DNA of 5,256 nt, from positions 1 to 5,256 of the forward strand of contig JAURQA010000263.1 in the NCBI GenBank assembly GCA_030836345.1. The letters are read 5' to 3'. The DNA is from Bacteroidota bacterium. Its GTDB lineage: Bacteria; Bacteroidota; Bacteroidia; NS11-12g; UBA955. Every line of letters begins with the position of its first letter. Position 1 is the first letter of the stretch. Made by a program: the position numbers and the translations under genes. Below the pieces are notes generated by a model. The model searched no databases, was not told the origin of the DNA, and was given only the letters and a program-made list of their open reading frames with translations. This document shows, one piece after another, positions 1 to 5,256 of this stretch.

Positions 1-72
1 ATTCATAAGGCAAATATAGTCAAGGAATGGTCTTCATTTAAACTTGATTATGTAACTGATTTAATGAGATAA
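1..72 (+). CDS. C-terminal tail of an unidentified upstream gene (partial)
   Basis: Reading frame 1 is open from the first base to a TAA at 70-72 and would encode 23 residues ending in DYVTDLMR. The other two forward frames hit stops within the first 20 bases. The composition (mixed charged and aromatic residues) is protein-like, and a gene ending 20 bases before the next start fits the tight packing here. The fragment is too short to assign a family, and an open run of this length can occur by chance, so this is a tentative call. If real, the gene starts outside the window and runs in the same direction as the operon that follows. Confidence 0.4.
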   Translation: MHKANIVKEWSSFKLDYVTDLMR

Positions 73-75
73 ACG

Positions 76-86
76 TTAATTTTGCA
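76..86 (+). promoter_or_regulatory. Bacteroidota-type -7 promoter box for the CBS-type gene
   Basis: TTAATTTTGCA contains an exact match to the Bacteroidota sigma-ABfr -7 consensus TAnnTTTG (bases 77-84). It sits 8 bases before the ATG at 93, so transcription would start almost at the start codon and leave a leader of only a few bases. A -33 TTG element at the expected distance is not clear; CTG at 56-58 is the nearest candidate. The same 11 bases occur before rpmE2 on the other strand at nearly the same distance from its ATG, which strengthens the call. Confidence 0.6.
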
Positions 87-93
87 CTGCAAA
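81..93. repeat. Perfect 6-bp inverted repeat overlapping promoter and start codon
   Basis: TTTGCA (81-86) and TGCAAA (88-93) are exact inverted copies around the single base C87. The left arm includes the TTTG of the -7 box and the right arm ends in the A of the start codon. A dimeric regulator could bind such a site, but a chance 6-bp palindrome is also plausible in AT-rich DNA. Confidence 0.35.
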
Positions 94-1460
94 TGAAGGT
101 TTATAATAATATACTCGAAACTATTGGCAATACTCCGCTCGTAAAAGTAAATAATATGTGCAAAGGCTGGCCTTGTGAAGTCTATGTAAAAGTAGAAACC
201 ACAAACCCTGGTAACAGTATAAAGGATCGCATGGCACTTAAAATGATTGAAGATGCAGAGAAAAGCGGTGCCTTAAAGCCAGGAGGTACAATTGTTGAGG
301 GTACTAGCGGAAATACGGGTATGGGCCTAGCTATTGCGGCTATCATAAAAGGGTATAAATGTGTTTTCACAACGACCGATAAGCAAAGCAAAGAAAAAGT
401 TGATGCCTTAAAAGCCTTTGGAGCTGAGGTTATCGTTTGCCCTACGGATGTAGACCCCGAGGATCCAAGGTCTTATTATAGTGTAAGCAGTCGATTGGCA
501 GATGAGATTCCAAATGCGTGGAAACCAAATCAATATGATAACCCCAGCAATGCAACCGCGCATTACGAACAAACGGGACCTGAGCTTTGGGATCAAACAG
601 ATGGACAAATCACCCATTTGGTAGTGGGTGCCGGAACTGGGGGTACGATTAGCGGAACGGGCCGATTTTTAAAAGAGCAAAACCCCAATATAAAAATTAT
701 AGGTATTGATACGTATGGCTCTGTATTCAAAAAATATAAAGATACGGGTGAGTTTGATAAGAGTGAGATATATCCGTATATCACCGAGGGCATAGGCGAA
801 GATTTTTTACCGGCCAATGTAAACTTTGATGTTATTGATCATTTTGAGAAAGTAACGGACAAAGACGCCGCCATTTATACGCGTAGAATTGCCCGCGAAG
901 AGGCCATTTTTGCAGGAAATAGTGCGGGCAGTGCTATGGCAGGACTAGAACAGGTAAAGAGTCAATTCAAAAAAGGCGATAAAGTAGTTGTTATTTTCCA
1001 CGATCATGGAACTAGATACCTTGGAAAGATGTTTAATGACGATTGGATGCGCGATAGAGGGTTTATTGAACCCACTCCAATTATAACGGCTCTTGATTTA
1101 ATACGGAGCCACGAACACCTTCCATTGGTCACCCTTAATGAAAGCGATGAAGCATCGGTGGCTTTAGATAAAATGGATAAATACAATATTTCTCTAATAC
1201 CCATAGTAGATGATTCTGGCGCATTTAAAGGAGCTATAGAAGACAAACACCTATTCAGTGAGTTATTTAAGAATTCACATTTAAAATCATCACCTATTAA
1301 AGAGATCATGCAGGGCCCATTGCCTGTAGTTCATTTTAATACAGGAATAAAGGAAGTAAGTGAGCAAATAGGCAAAAAAACCCCAGCAGTACTTGTCATG
1401 GACTTAGGTGGCAACTGGCATATTATTAATCAATTTGATATAATACAGTCGGTAGAATAA
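93..1460 (+). CDS. cbs: PLP-dependent cystathionine beta-synthase/cysteine synthase-type enzyme with CBS domain pair
   Basis: This is a 455-residue cytoplasmic enzyme of the fold-type II PLP family. It probably condenses serine (or O-acetylserine) with homocysteine or sulfide in cystathionine or cysteine synthesis. Visible motifs are the substrate-side IGNTPL (11-16), SIKDR with the PLP-binding lysine at K44, the TSGNTG loop (71-76), the phosphate-binding GTGGT loop (181-185), EGIGEDFLP (232-240, close to the eukaryotic CBS motif) and GNSAGS (275-280). The catalytic part runs to about residue 325. Residues about 335-455 form two CBS repeats (a Bateman module), usually a nucleotide- or SAM-type regulatory unit. 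The length and order match cystathionine beta-synthase rather than the shorter CysK/CysM. The start at ATG 93 puts the conserved N-terminus in the normal place and has a -7 box just upstream. It is the first gene of a three-gene operon. Exact substrate preference cannot be read from the sequence. Confidence 0.93.
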   Translation: MKVYNNILETIGNTPLVKVNNMCKGWPCEVYVKVETTNPGNSIKDRMALKMIEDAEKSGALKPGGTIVEGTSGNTGMGLAIAAIIKGYKCVFTTTDKQSKEKVDALKAFGAEVIVCPTDVDPEDPRSYYSVSSRLADEIPNAWKPNQYDNPSNATAHYEQTGPELWDQTDGQITHLVVGAGTGGTISGTGRFLKEQNPNIKIIGIDTYGSVFKKYKDTGEFDKSEIYPYITEGIGEDFLPANVNFDVIDHFEKVTDKDAAIYTRRIAREEAIFAGNSAGSAMAGLEQVKSQFKKGDKVVVIFHDHGTRYLGKMFNDDWMRDRGFIEPTPIITALDLIRSHEHLPLVTLNESDEASVALDKMDKYNISLIPIVDDSGAFKGAIEDKHLFSELFKNSHLKSSPIKEIMQGPLPVVHFNTGIKEVSEQIGKKTPAVLVMDLGGNWHIINQFDIIQSVE

Positions 1461-1470
1461 GTACAGTTGC

Positions 1471-2250
1471 ATGAAGGTTTACAGGGATCAAATGAACCGA
1501 GAGGTTTCCATTACTACGGAAGTCACACGTATTGTTTCTTTGGTGCCATCTCAAACCGAGTATTTATATGATTTAGGTTTGGGAAATCATGTCGTAGGTC
1601 AAACCATATTTTGCATTCATCCAGAGGATCAATTTGCATCTGCTCATAAAATTGGAGGAACCAAAAAACTGCACTTAGATAAAATTAGAGCCTTAAAACC
1701 TAATCTTATTATTGGCAATAAGGAAGAGAACGATCAAGGGCAAATAGAAGAACTTCAAAAGGAATTTCCAGTTTGGATGAGTGATATATTTACTTACTCC
1801 GATGCGCGCGAAATGATGCTTGCTTTAGCTGAAATACTGGCCGTAAGCGAGAGGGGCCAAGTGATTGTAAATGAAACAGATAAAGAGTGGGAGAGGAGCA
1901 GGGGGATGCTGCAGGGGAGTATGCTATATTTAATTTGGCGCGACCCTTATATTGCGGTTGGAACCCAGACTTTTATTCATTCCTTGTGCGAGCATATTGG
2001 CTTTAAAAATGCATGCCATAAACAACGCTATCCTCAAATATCCAATGCCGAAGTGCAAAGCGATCTCGATTATATTTTATTGAGCTCGGAGCCGTTTCCA
2101 TTCAAACAAAAACATATAGAAGAATTGGAAGAATTAAATCCTCAGGCAAAAGTGAAGCTCATTGATGGCGAAATTTGTTCTTGGTATGGGAGTCGCTTAA
2201 AGTACATGTATTCCTATTTCTCACATTTTAAGAAAGCGCATGAGGGTTAA
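1471..2250 (+). CDS. BtuF-like helical-backbone metal/cobalamin-binding protein, no signal peptide
   Basis: This 259-residue protein resembles class III ABC-transporter substrate-binding proteins (BtuF/FhuD type). Visible family features are YRDQMNREVSI at residues 4-14, RIVSLVPSQTEYLYDLGL (20-37), FCIHP (47-51), IGGTKKLHLDKIRALKP (61-77) followed by a hydrophobic strand and NKEEN (83-87), and a C-terminal DGEICSWYGSR (232-242). The conserved N-terminal strand starts about ten residues in, which supports the ATG at 1471 and leaves no room for a signal peptide or lipobox. The protein is therefore probably cytoplasmic, unlike true periplasmic BtuF. It lies 10 bases after the CBS-type gene and overlaps the exporter gene by 11 bases, so the three are probably co-transcribed. 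No permease, ATPase or TonB receptor gene lies in the window. Ligand and role are not known; cobalamin or another corrinoid is suggested by family only. Confidence 0.85.
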   Translation: MKVYRDQMNREVSITTEVTRIVSLVPSQTEYLYDLGLGNHVVGQTIFCIHPEDQFASAHKIGGTKKLHLDKIRALKPNLIIGNKEENDQGQIEELQKEFPVWMSDIFTYSDAREMMLALAEILAVSERGQVIVNETDKEWERSRGMLQGSMLYLIWRDPYIAVGTQTFIHSLCEHIGFKNACHKQRYPQISNAEVQSDLDYILLSSEPFPFKQKHIEELEELNPQAKVKLIDGEICSWYGSRLKYMYSYFSHFKKAHEG

Positions 2251-3106
2251 AGTAAGTGGCATAGGTTGGATGCTTTGGGCAGGCTTTGCCTTTACGCTCA
2301 TGAATATTGGGGTAAAAATGGTAAAACACCTTCCCATAGGTGAAATAATTATAGCTAGAGCTGGAGTACAAATGCTCATTAGCTTTTGTATAGCGCAGCG
2401 TTTAAAGCTTAAAGTATTTAATAAACATAGCAAGTGGCTGGTTATGCGTGGTGTTTTTGGAACCATAGGACTGTTTTGCTTTTATTACACCCTACAGGTG
2501 CTGCCACTGGGGAATGCCATTGTTGTTCATAGCTTATCACCCATACTAACTACGATACTGGCCATGATTTTCTTTAAGGAAAAGGTATTTACCATTCAGT
2601 GGTTGTGGTTTTCACTTATTTTTATTGGCGTTTACATTGTTAACGGGAGTGTGATGGATGCAAACATCATTGGCCTCATTGTTGGTTTTTTTGGTGCTTT
2701 ATTTTCGGCTGCGGCTTACAACTCCATTAAAAAACTCAAAGGGCTGGTACATCCACAATTAGTGGTTTTTTACTTTCCTCTGGTAGCTATTCCCTTGGTG
2801 AGTGTTTATGCTCTATTGGTGGGAGAAAAATGGGTATGGCCTTTAAATTATGAATGGTTTTGGTTGCTGAGCATTGGCTTTGCCACTCACTTAGGACAAA
2901 CCTTTTTAACTGCAGCCTATCAAGCCGATGATGCCAGTAGAATAAGCCCTATGAGTTATTTAGGGATTATATGGGGAGCAGTAAGCGGTTTGTTGCTATT
3001 TGATGAAACCTATATAATTGCTCAGTATTTAGGTGCAGCTGTTATTTTTATTGGCATTCTGCTTAATATTCGTACCAAGGCTTATTATGCCAAACATAAA
3101 GGATAG
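2240..3106 (+). CDS. EamA/DMT-superfamily inner-membrane transporter
   Basis: This 288-residue integral membrane protein has about ten hydrophobic helices, near residues 5-24, 31-52, 69-88, 92-112, 119-136, 140-162, 172-194, 204-226, 236-254 and 259-277. They form two EamA repeats (about 7-135 and 145-276). Typical family features are the short inter-helix turns, the FYYTLQVLPLGNAIVVHSLSP stretch at about 81-101 split by a helix boundary, the FFKEK at 111-115 after helix 4, and the equivalent LLLFDE at 251-256 in the second half. Family members export amino acids, purines or other small metabolites; the substrate here is not predictable. The ATG at 2240 lies inside the preceding gene, and AAGAAAG at 2229-2235 is a possible weak ribosome-binding site, so translational coupling is likely. 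A basic C-terminal tail (RTKAYYAKHKG) fits a cytoplasmic end. Confidence 0.9.
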   Translation: MRVKVSGIGWMLWAGFAFTLMNIGVKMVKHLPIGEIIIARAGVQMLISFCIAQRLKLKVFNKHSKWLVMRGVFGTIGLFCFYYTLQVLPLGNAIVVHSLSPILTTILAMIFFKEKVFTIQWLWFSLIFIGVYIVNGSVMDANIIGLIVGFFGALFSAAAYNSIKKLKGLVHPQLVVFYFPLVAIPLVSVYALLVGEKWVWPLNYEWFWLLSIGFATHLGQTFLTAAYQADDASRISPMSYLGIIWGAVSGLLLFDETYIIAQYLGAAVIFIGILLNIRTKAYYAKHKG

Positions 3107-3148
3107 AATTGAAAGTTACCTTGGATAGAGGAATTTACGTATTGGTAT

Positions 3149-4297
3149 TTATCTTTCCCAATTTCGCCATGCTGAGGTGATGGAATGCACTTCCTCTAGT
3201 ATGGCTCGTTCCACCTCATTAAACTCTTTGTGGCGCCTTGGCATCACTAGAGAAGCTGTTTTGCAGGCTGCATCCAGCTTATGATTTACAAAGCCTCCTG
3301 AACCGCCCCAAGAAAAATCAGGAATAAAGTTGCGCGGAAAACCGCTGCCAAATAGGTTGCAGGCCACACCCACAACAGTTCCAGTATTAAACATGGTGTT
3401 TATTCCACATTTGCTATGATCTCCCATAATGAGGCCACAGAATTGTTGTTCACTTTTTTCGAAACGAGAGCTGGCATAGTTCCATAGCTTTATGCCATCA
3501 TAATTATTTTTCAAATTACTGCAATTGCTATCTGCGCCAATATTGCACCATTCTCCAAGAACAGCATTGCCTAGGAAGCCATCATGGCCTTTATTGCTAA
3601 ACCCTTGAAAAACGACATTGCTTAATTCGCCGCCAACCACAGAACTTGGCCCTAAAACCGTATCCTTGTATATTTTGGCACCCATTTTAACCACACTATT
3701 CTCGCACATAGCAAAAGGTCCCCTAATAAGGCTGCCTTCCATTATCGTTGAATTTTCACCTATATATATAGGTCCTTCAGTTGCATTTAAAGTACAAGCC
3801 ATTACTTGGGCTCCATCACCCAAATAGATGGGGTAATCGCCTAATGCAGTAACCGATGGATGCAATGCATTTGCAGATTTCATTCCTTCCATGTCTGTAC
3901 GGATATAATCTCCTGCTTTTAGGAATACATCGTATGGACGAGCAATGCTGTCAAAATCATTCTCAAATATGCGCTTGGATGGGGCATCTTCTCCTTTAAA
4001 ACCTAAAACTATTCCATCAGCAGATTCTAATTGCTCTCCATTCTTTAAATTCTGAAATGCTAAAACTAAATCTGTATTGGGTAAAAGTCGCCCGTTAATA
4101 TATAGATCGGCATTTGTTTTTGGGAACTTGGTTTGCAAGTATGGCCGCGTTTTGTAACCGATAGATGAGGCAGAAAGAGCCCTCTTCCATTTGTCCGAAA
4201 TTTTACTTATACCAATTCTAAGATCAGCTGCTGGCCTAGTTAGAGTAAGAGGGTAGAGCCCTTTTACTAATGGATCATCGAAGAAAGATATGTTCAT
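3149..4297 (-). CDS. GlmU-like left-handed beta-helix protein (alternative Bacteroidota GlmU / putative sugar nucleotidyltransferase)
   Basis: This 382-residue protein has the layout of the Bacteroidota GlmU-like family (TIGR03991 type, from memory). The short N-terminal part carries PLTLTRPAADLRIGI (16-30) and LYINGRLLPN (65-74). Residues about 150-335 are hexapeptide-repeat sequence expected to form a left-handed beta-helix. The stretch from KGH (236-238) through LGNAVLGEWCNIGADSNCSN (242-261) to NYDG (265-268) aligns by eye with the E. coli GlmU acetyltransferase region KAGH...NYDG, so H238 matches its catalytic histidine. GDHSKCGINTMFNTG (292-306) follows. The LAAGxGTRM signature of classical GlmU pyrophosphorylases is absent. 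A role in UDP-GlcNAc or another acylated sugar-nucleotide route is inferred. The ATG at 4297 starts the conserved N-terminus and lies 9 bases after the rpmE2 terminator stem. No promoter box or useful Shine-Dalgarno is evident (AGG ends only one base before ATG). Confidence 0.85.
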   Translation of the reverse strand: MNISFFDDPLVKGLYPLTLTRPAADLRIGISKISDKWKRALSASSIGYKTRPYLQTKFPKTNADLYINGRLLPNTDLVLAFQNLKNGEQLESADGIVLGFKGEDAPSKRIFENDFDSIARPYDVFLKAGDYIRTDMEGMKSANALHPSVTALGDYPIYLGDGAQVMACTLNATEGPIYIGENSTIMEGSLIRGPFAMCENSVVKMGAKIYKDTVLGPSSVVGGELSNVVFQGFSNKGHDGFLGNAVLGEWCNIGADSNCSNLKNNYDGIKLWNYASSRFEKSEQQFCGLIMGDHSKCGINTMFNTGTVVGVACNLFGSGFPRNFIPDFSWGGSGGFVNHKLDAACKTASLVMPRRHKEFNEVERAILEEVHSITSAWRNWER

Positions 4298-4306
4298 ACC
4301 TATATG

Positions 4307-4329
4307 AAAAAAGCCGCATGTAGCGGCTT
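4307..4329 (-). terminator. Intrinsic terminator after rpmE2
   Basis: On the minus strand AAGCCGC (4329-4323), loop TACAT (4322-4318) and GCGGCTT (4317-4311) form a 7-bp perfect, GC-rich stem. It runs into a six-T tract (4312-4307, the first two bases paired). Beyond one mismatch, four more pairs (4306-4309 with 4331-4334) can extend the stem. It begins about 15 bases after the rpmE2 stop codon and ends just before the next gene's start. On the plus strand the same hairpin is followed by TTCTTTCTT, a weaker tail. Confidence 0.8.
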
Positions 4330-4348
4330 CTTTCTTAATTTTAATGTC

Positions 4349-4597
4349 TTATTTTTTTCCGTATCTCTTCATGAATTTATCAATACGTCCTGCGGTATCA
4401 ATTAAATTCTGCTTCCCTGTATAAAAAGGGTGGCTTTCAGAAGAAATCTCTAATTTGAAAAGGGGGTATTCATTCCCATCTTCCCATTCTATAGTTTCTT
4501 TTGTTTCAACACAACTCTGAGTCATAAATGCGTAATCGCAACTCATGTCCTTAAAGACAACTTTTCTGTAGTTACTTGGATGTATCTCGGCTTTCAT
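4349..4597 (-). CDS. rpmE2: Type B 50S ribosomal protein L31
   Basis: This encodes an 82-residue L31 of the type B, zinc-independent form, a protein of the large ribosomal subunit near the central protuberance. Diagnostic stretches are [14 protein letters not shown] (5-18), [20 protein letters not shown] (33-52), [21 protein letters not shown] (55-75 in two overlapping motifs) and the basic end KRYGKK. Only two cysteines are present (C20, C29), not in the CxxC pairs of zinc-binding L31. A longer reading from a TTG at 4609 would add four residues (MQVE). I chose ATG 4597 because MKAEIHP matches the usual L31B start and because the TTG lies inside the -7 promoter box. The gene has its own promoter in the 37-base gap after the penicillin-binding protein gene and a terminator just downstream, so it can be expressed as a single-gene unit. 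Confidence 0.96.
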   Translation of the reverse strand: MKAEIHPSNYRKVVFKDMSCDYAFMTQSCVETKETIEWEDGNEYPLFKLEISSESHPFYTGKQNLIDTAGRIDKFMKRYGKK

Positions 4598-4604
4598 TTC
4601 GACT

Positions 4605-4615
4605 TGCAAAATTAA
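4605..4615 (-). promoter_or_regulatory. Bacteroidota-type -7 promoter box for rpmE2
   Basis: Read on the minus strand, TTAATTTTGCA contains an exact TAnnTTTG box (4614-4607), 9 bases before the rpmE2 ATG. All 11 bases are identical to the box before the CBS-type gene, and both leaders end in AAATG. TTA at 4638-4636, just inside the end of the preceding gene, is the best candidate for a degenerate -33 TTG. A transcript would start within a few bases of the ATG. Confidence 0.6.
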
Positions 4616-4634
4616 TATGCTATTTTGATTATTC

Positions 4635-5256
4635 CTAACCTAAATCATCTAAATCCAAATCTTTATTTTCATCAGGATCTATATTGAGGAAGCTTTCATC
4701 GGGAACCTCAACTCCACAGTCGGTCATAATTCCTCCATTACCGGTTGGTTTATCAATCATATTGAGGTCCAATTTGAAGGTTTGTTTCCCTTCTAAAATA
4801 CTTCTCATGAAATTGGCATATATGGGAAGCGCCATGTGAGCACCTTGGCCTAATCGTCCATTTCTAAAGCGTACCGAGGGGTCGTCTGCTCCAACCCATG
4901 TAACGGCTACTAAGTTTTTATTGATACCAATAAACCAGCCGTCTGCGCTTCCTTGGGTGGTTCCTGTTTTTCCTCCTGCGACTCCTTTAAGTCTTCTAAG
5001 GGTGGGACCCATTCTTCCGTCCGTTAATCGCTTTCCAGTTCCTTTTTCAACAACCCCTGTTAGCATTTTATACATTAAGTAGGCCTTTTCTTCACTCAAT
5101 ACCTGATCATGCTTTGGTTCTGTATTTTCAAATACAATATTCCCATTGGCATCTTCAATTCGGGCAATAAAATTAGGTTCAATCCAAAGGCCTTTATTGA
5201 CAAACGGAATAAAAGATCCGGCCATTTCAAAAGGACTTAACTCAACGGTTCCTAGG
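4635..5256 (-). CDS. Class A penicillin-binding protein (PBP1A-type), C-terminal part; 5' end beyond window
   Basis: The frame is open to the right edge of the window, so an internal ATG at 5225 is not the true start. About 206 C-terminal residues are present. They belong to the transpeptidase domain of a bifunctional peptidoglycan synthase, which cross-links stem peptides in the periplasm while anchored in the inner membrane. The visible part begins with [15 protein letters not shown], the conserved stretch after the SxN motif. It contains the third active-site motif KTGT (codons 4970-4959, in [17 protein letters not shown]), then VTWVGADDP and the [13 protein letters not shown] helix typical of PBP1A. 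The SxxK nucleophile, SxN and the glycosyltransferase domain would lie outside the window. The protein ends in an acidic tail ([16 protein letters not shown]). The TAG stop at 4635 is followed within 37 bases by rpmE2, with no terminator hairpin between them. Confidence 0.93.
   Translation of the reverse strand, partial: LGTVELSPFEMAGSFIPFVNKGLWIEPNFIARIEDANGNIVFENTEPKHDQVLSEEKAYLMYKMLTGVVEKGTGKRLTDGRMGPTLRRLKGVAGGKTGTTQGSADGWFIGINKNLVAVTWVGADDPSVRFRNGRLGQGAHMALPIYANFMRSILEGKQTFKLDLNMIDKPTGNGGIMTDCGVEVPDESFLNIDPDENKDLDLDDLG

Noticed and set aside
1004..1309. Reverse open frame of 101 codons opposite the CBS-domain region
   Set aside because: It is a shadow of a well-supported gene; the same applies to the shorter reverse frames at 182-391, 408-617, 593-817 and 2221-2466.
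2240..2250. Frameshift joining the BtuF-like and EamA genes
   Set aside because: The 11-base overlap separates a complete soluble protein from a complete ten-helix protein. Both have normal length, so it is an ordinary operon overlap.
3107..3148. Terminator or regulatory element in the convergent gap
   Set aside because: There is a 7-base direct repeat GGATAGA (3101-3107 and 3123-3129) and a weak, bulged pairing of AATTGAAAG with CTTTCCCAATT across about 37 bases. There is no GC-rich stem with a T-run on either strand, so nothing is called.
3618..3827. Forward open frame of 69 codons opposite the GlmU-like gene
   Set aside because: It lies fully antisense to a gene with strong family motifs and shows no protein-like pattern of its own.
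4598..4609. TTG start adding four residues to L31
   Set aside because: The TTG is part of the -7 promoter box, and MKAEIHP at 4597 matches the usual L31B N-terminus.
4635..5225. Complete small protein starting at the ATG at 5225
   Set aside because: The frame continues open to the window edge with conserved PBP1A sequence, so this ATG is internal.

Overview
The window looks like ordinary core chromosome from a member of the Bacteroidota, probably Flavobacteriia or a close relative. This rests on several things seen together. Two genes have TAnnTTTG-type -7 promoter boxes a few bases before their start codons. Shine-Dalgarno sequences are scarce. There is a GlmU-like protein of the alternative Bacteroidota type, a type B ribosomal protein L31 without zinc cysteines, and an AT-leaning base composition. 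No mobile element, CRISPR array, tRNA or rRNA gene is visible, and no stretch longer than about 50 bases lacks a gene.

Layout. Bases 1-72 are probably the last codons of an unidentified rightward gene. From 93 to 3106 three rightward genes are packed as an operon: a PLP-dependent cystathionine beta-synthase/cysteine synthase-type enzyme with a C-terminal CBS-domain pair; 10 bases later a BtuF-like helical-backbone metal/cobalamin receptor without a signal peptide; and, overlapping its end by 11 bases, a ten-helix EamA/DMT-family exporter. A 42-base convergent gap separates these from three leftward genes, read from the right edge: the C-terminal end of a class A penicillin-binding protein (5' end outside the window), type B L31 (rpmE2) with its own promoter and a hairpin terminator, and a GlmU-like sugar-phosphate acyltransferase that begins 9 bases after the terminator hairpin.

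How the genes may work together. The right-hand block holds two genes tied to cell-wall growth (peptidoglycan polymerisation, and a GlmU-like hexapeptide enzyme that may act in UDP-GlcNAc or related sugar-nucleotide synthesis) on either side of a ribosomal protein gene. The left-hand operon suggests sulfur amino acid metabolism (homocysteine/serine/cysteine) linked to an orphan corrinoid or metal-binding protein and a small-molecule exporter; that link is inference from gene order only. I see no clearly new biological system. The points most worth a second look are the signal-less BtuF-like protein in this operon, the GlmU-like protein that keeps the acetyltransferase active-site region but lacks the nucleotidyltransferase signature, and a near-identical promoter/start arrangement in front of two unrelated genes.
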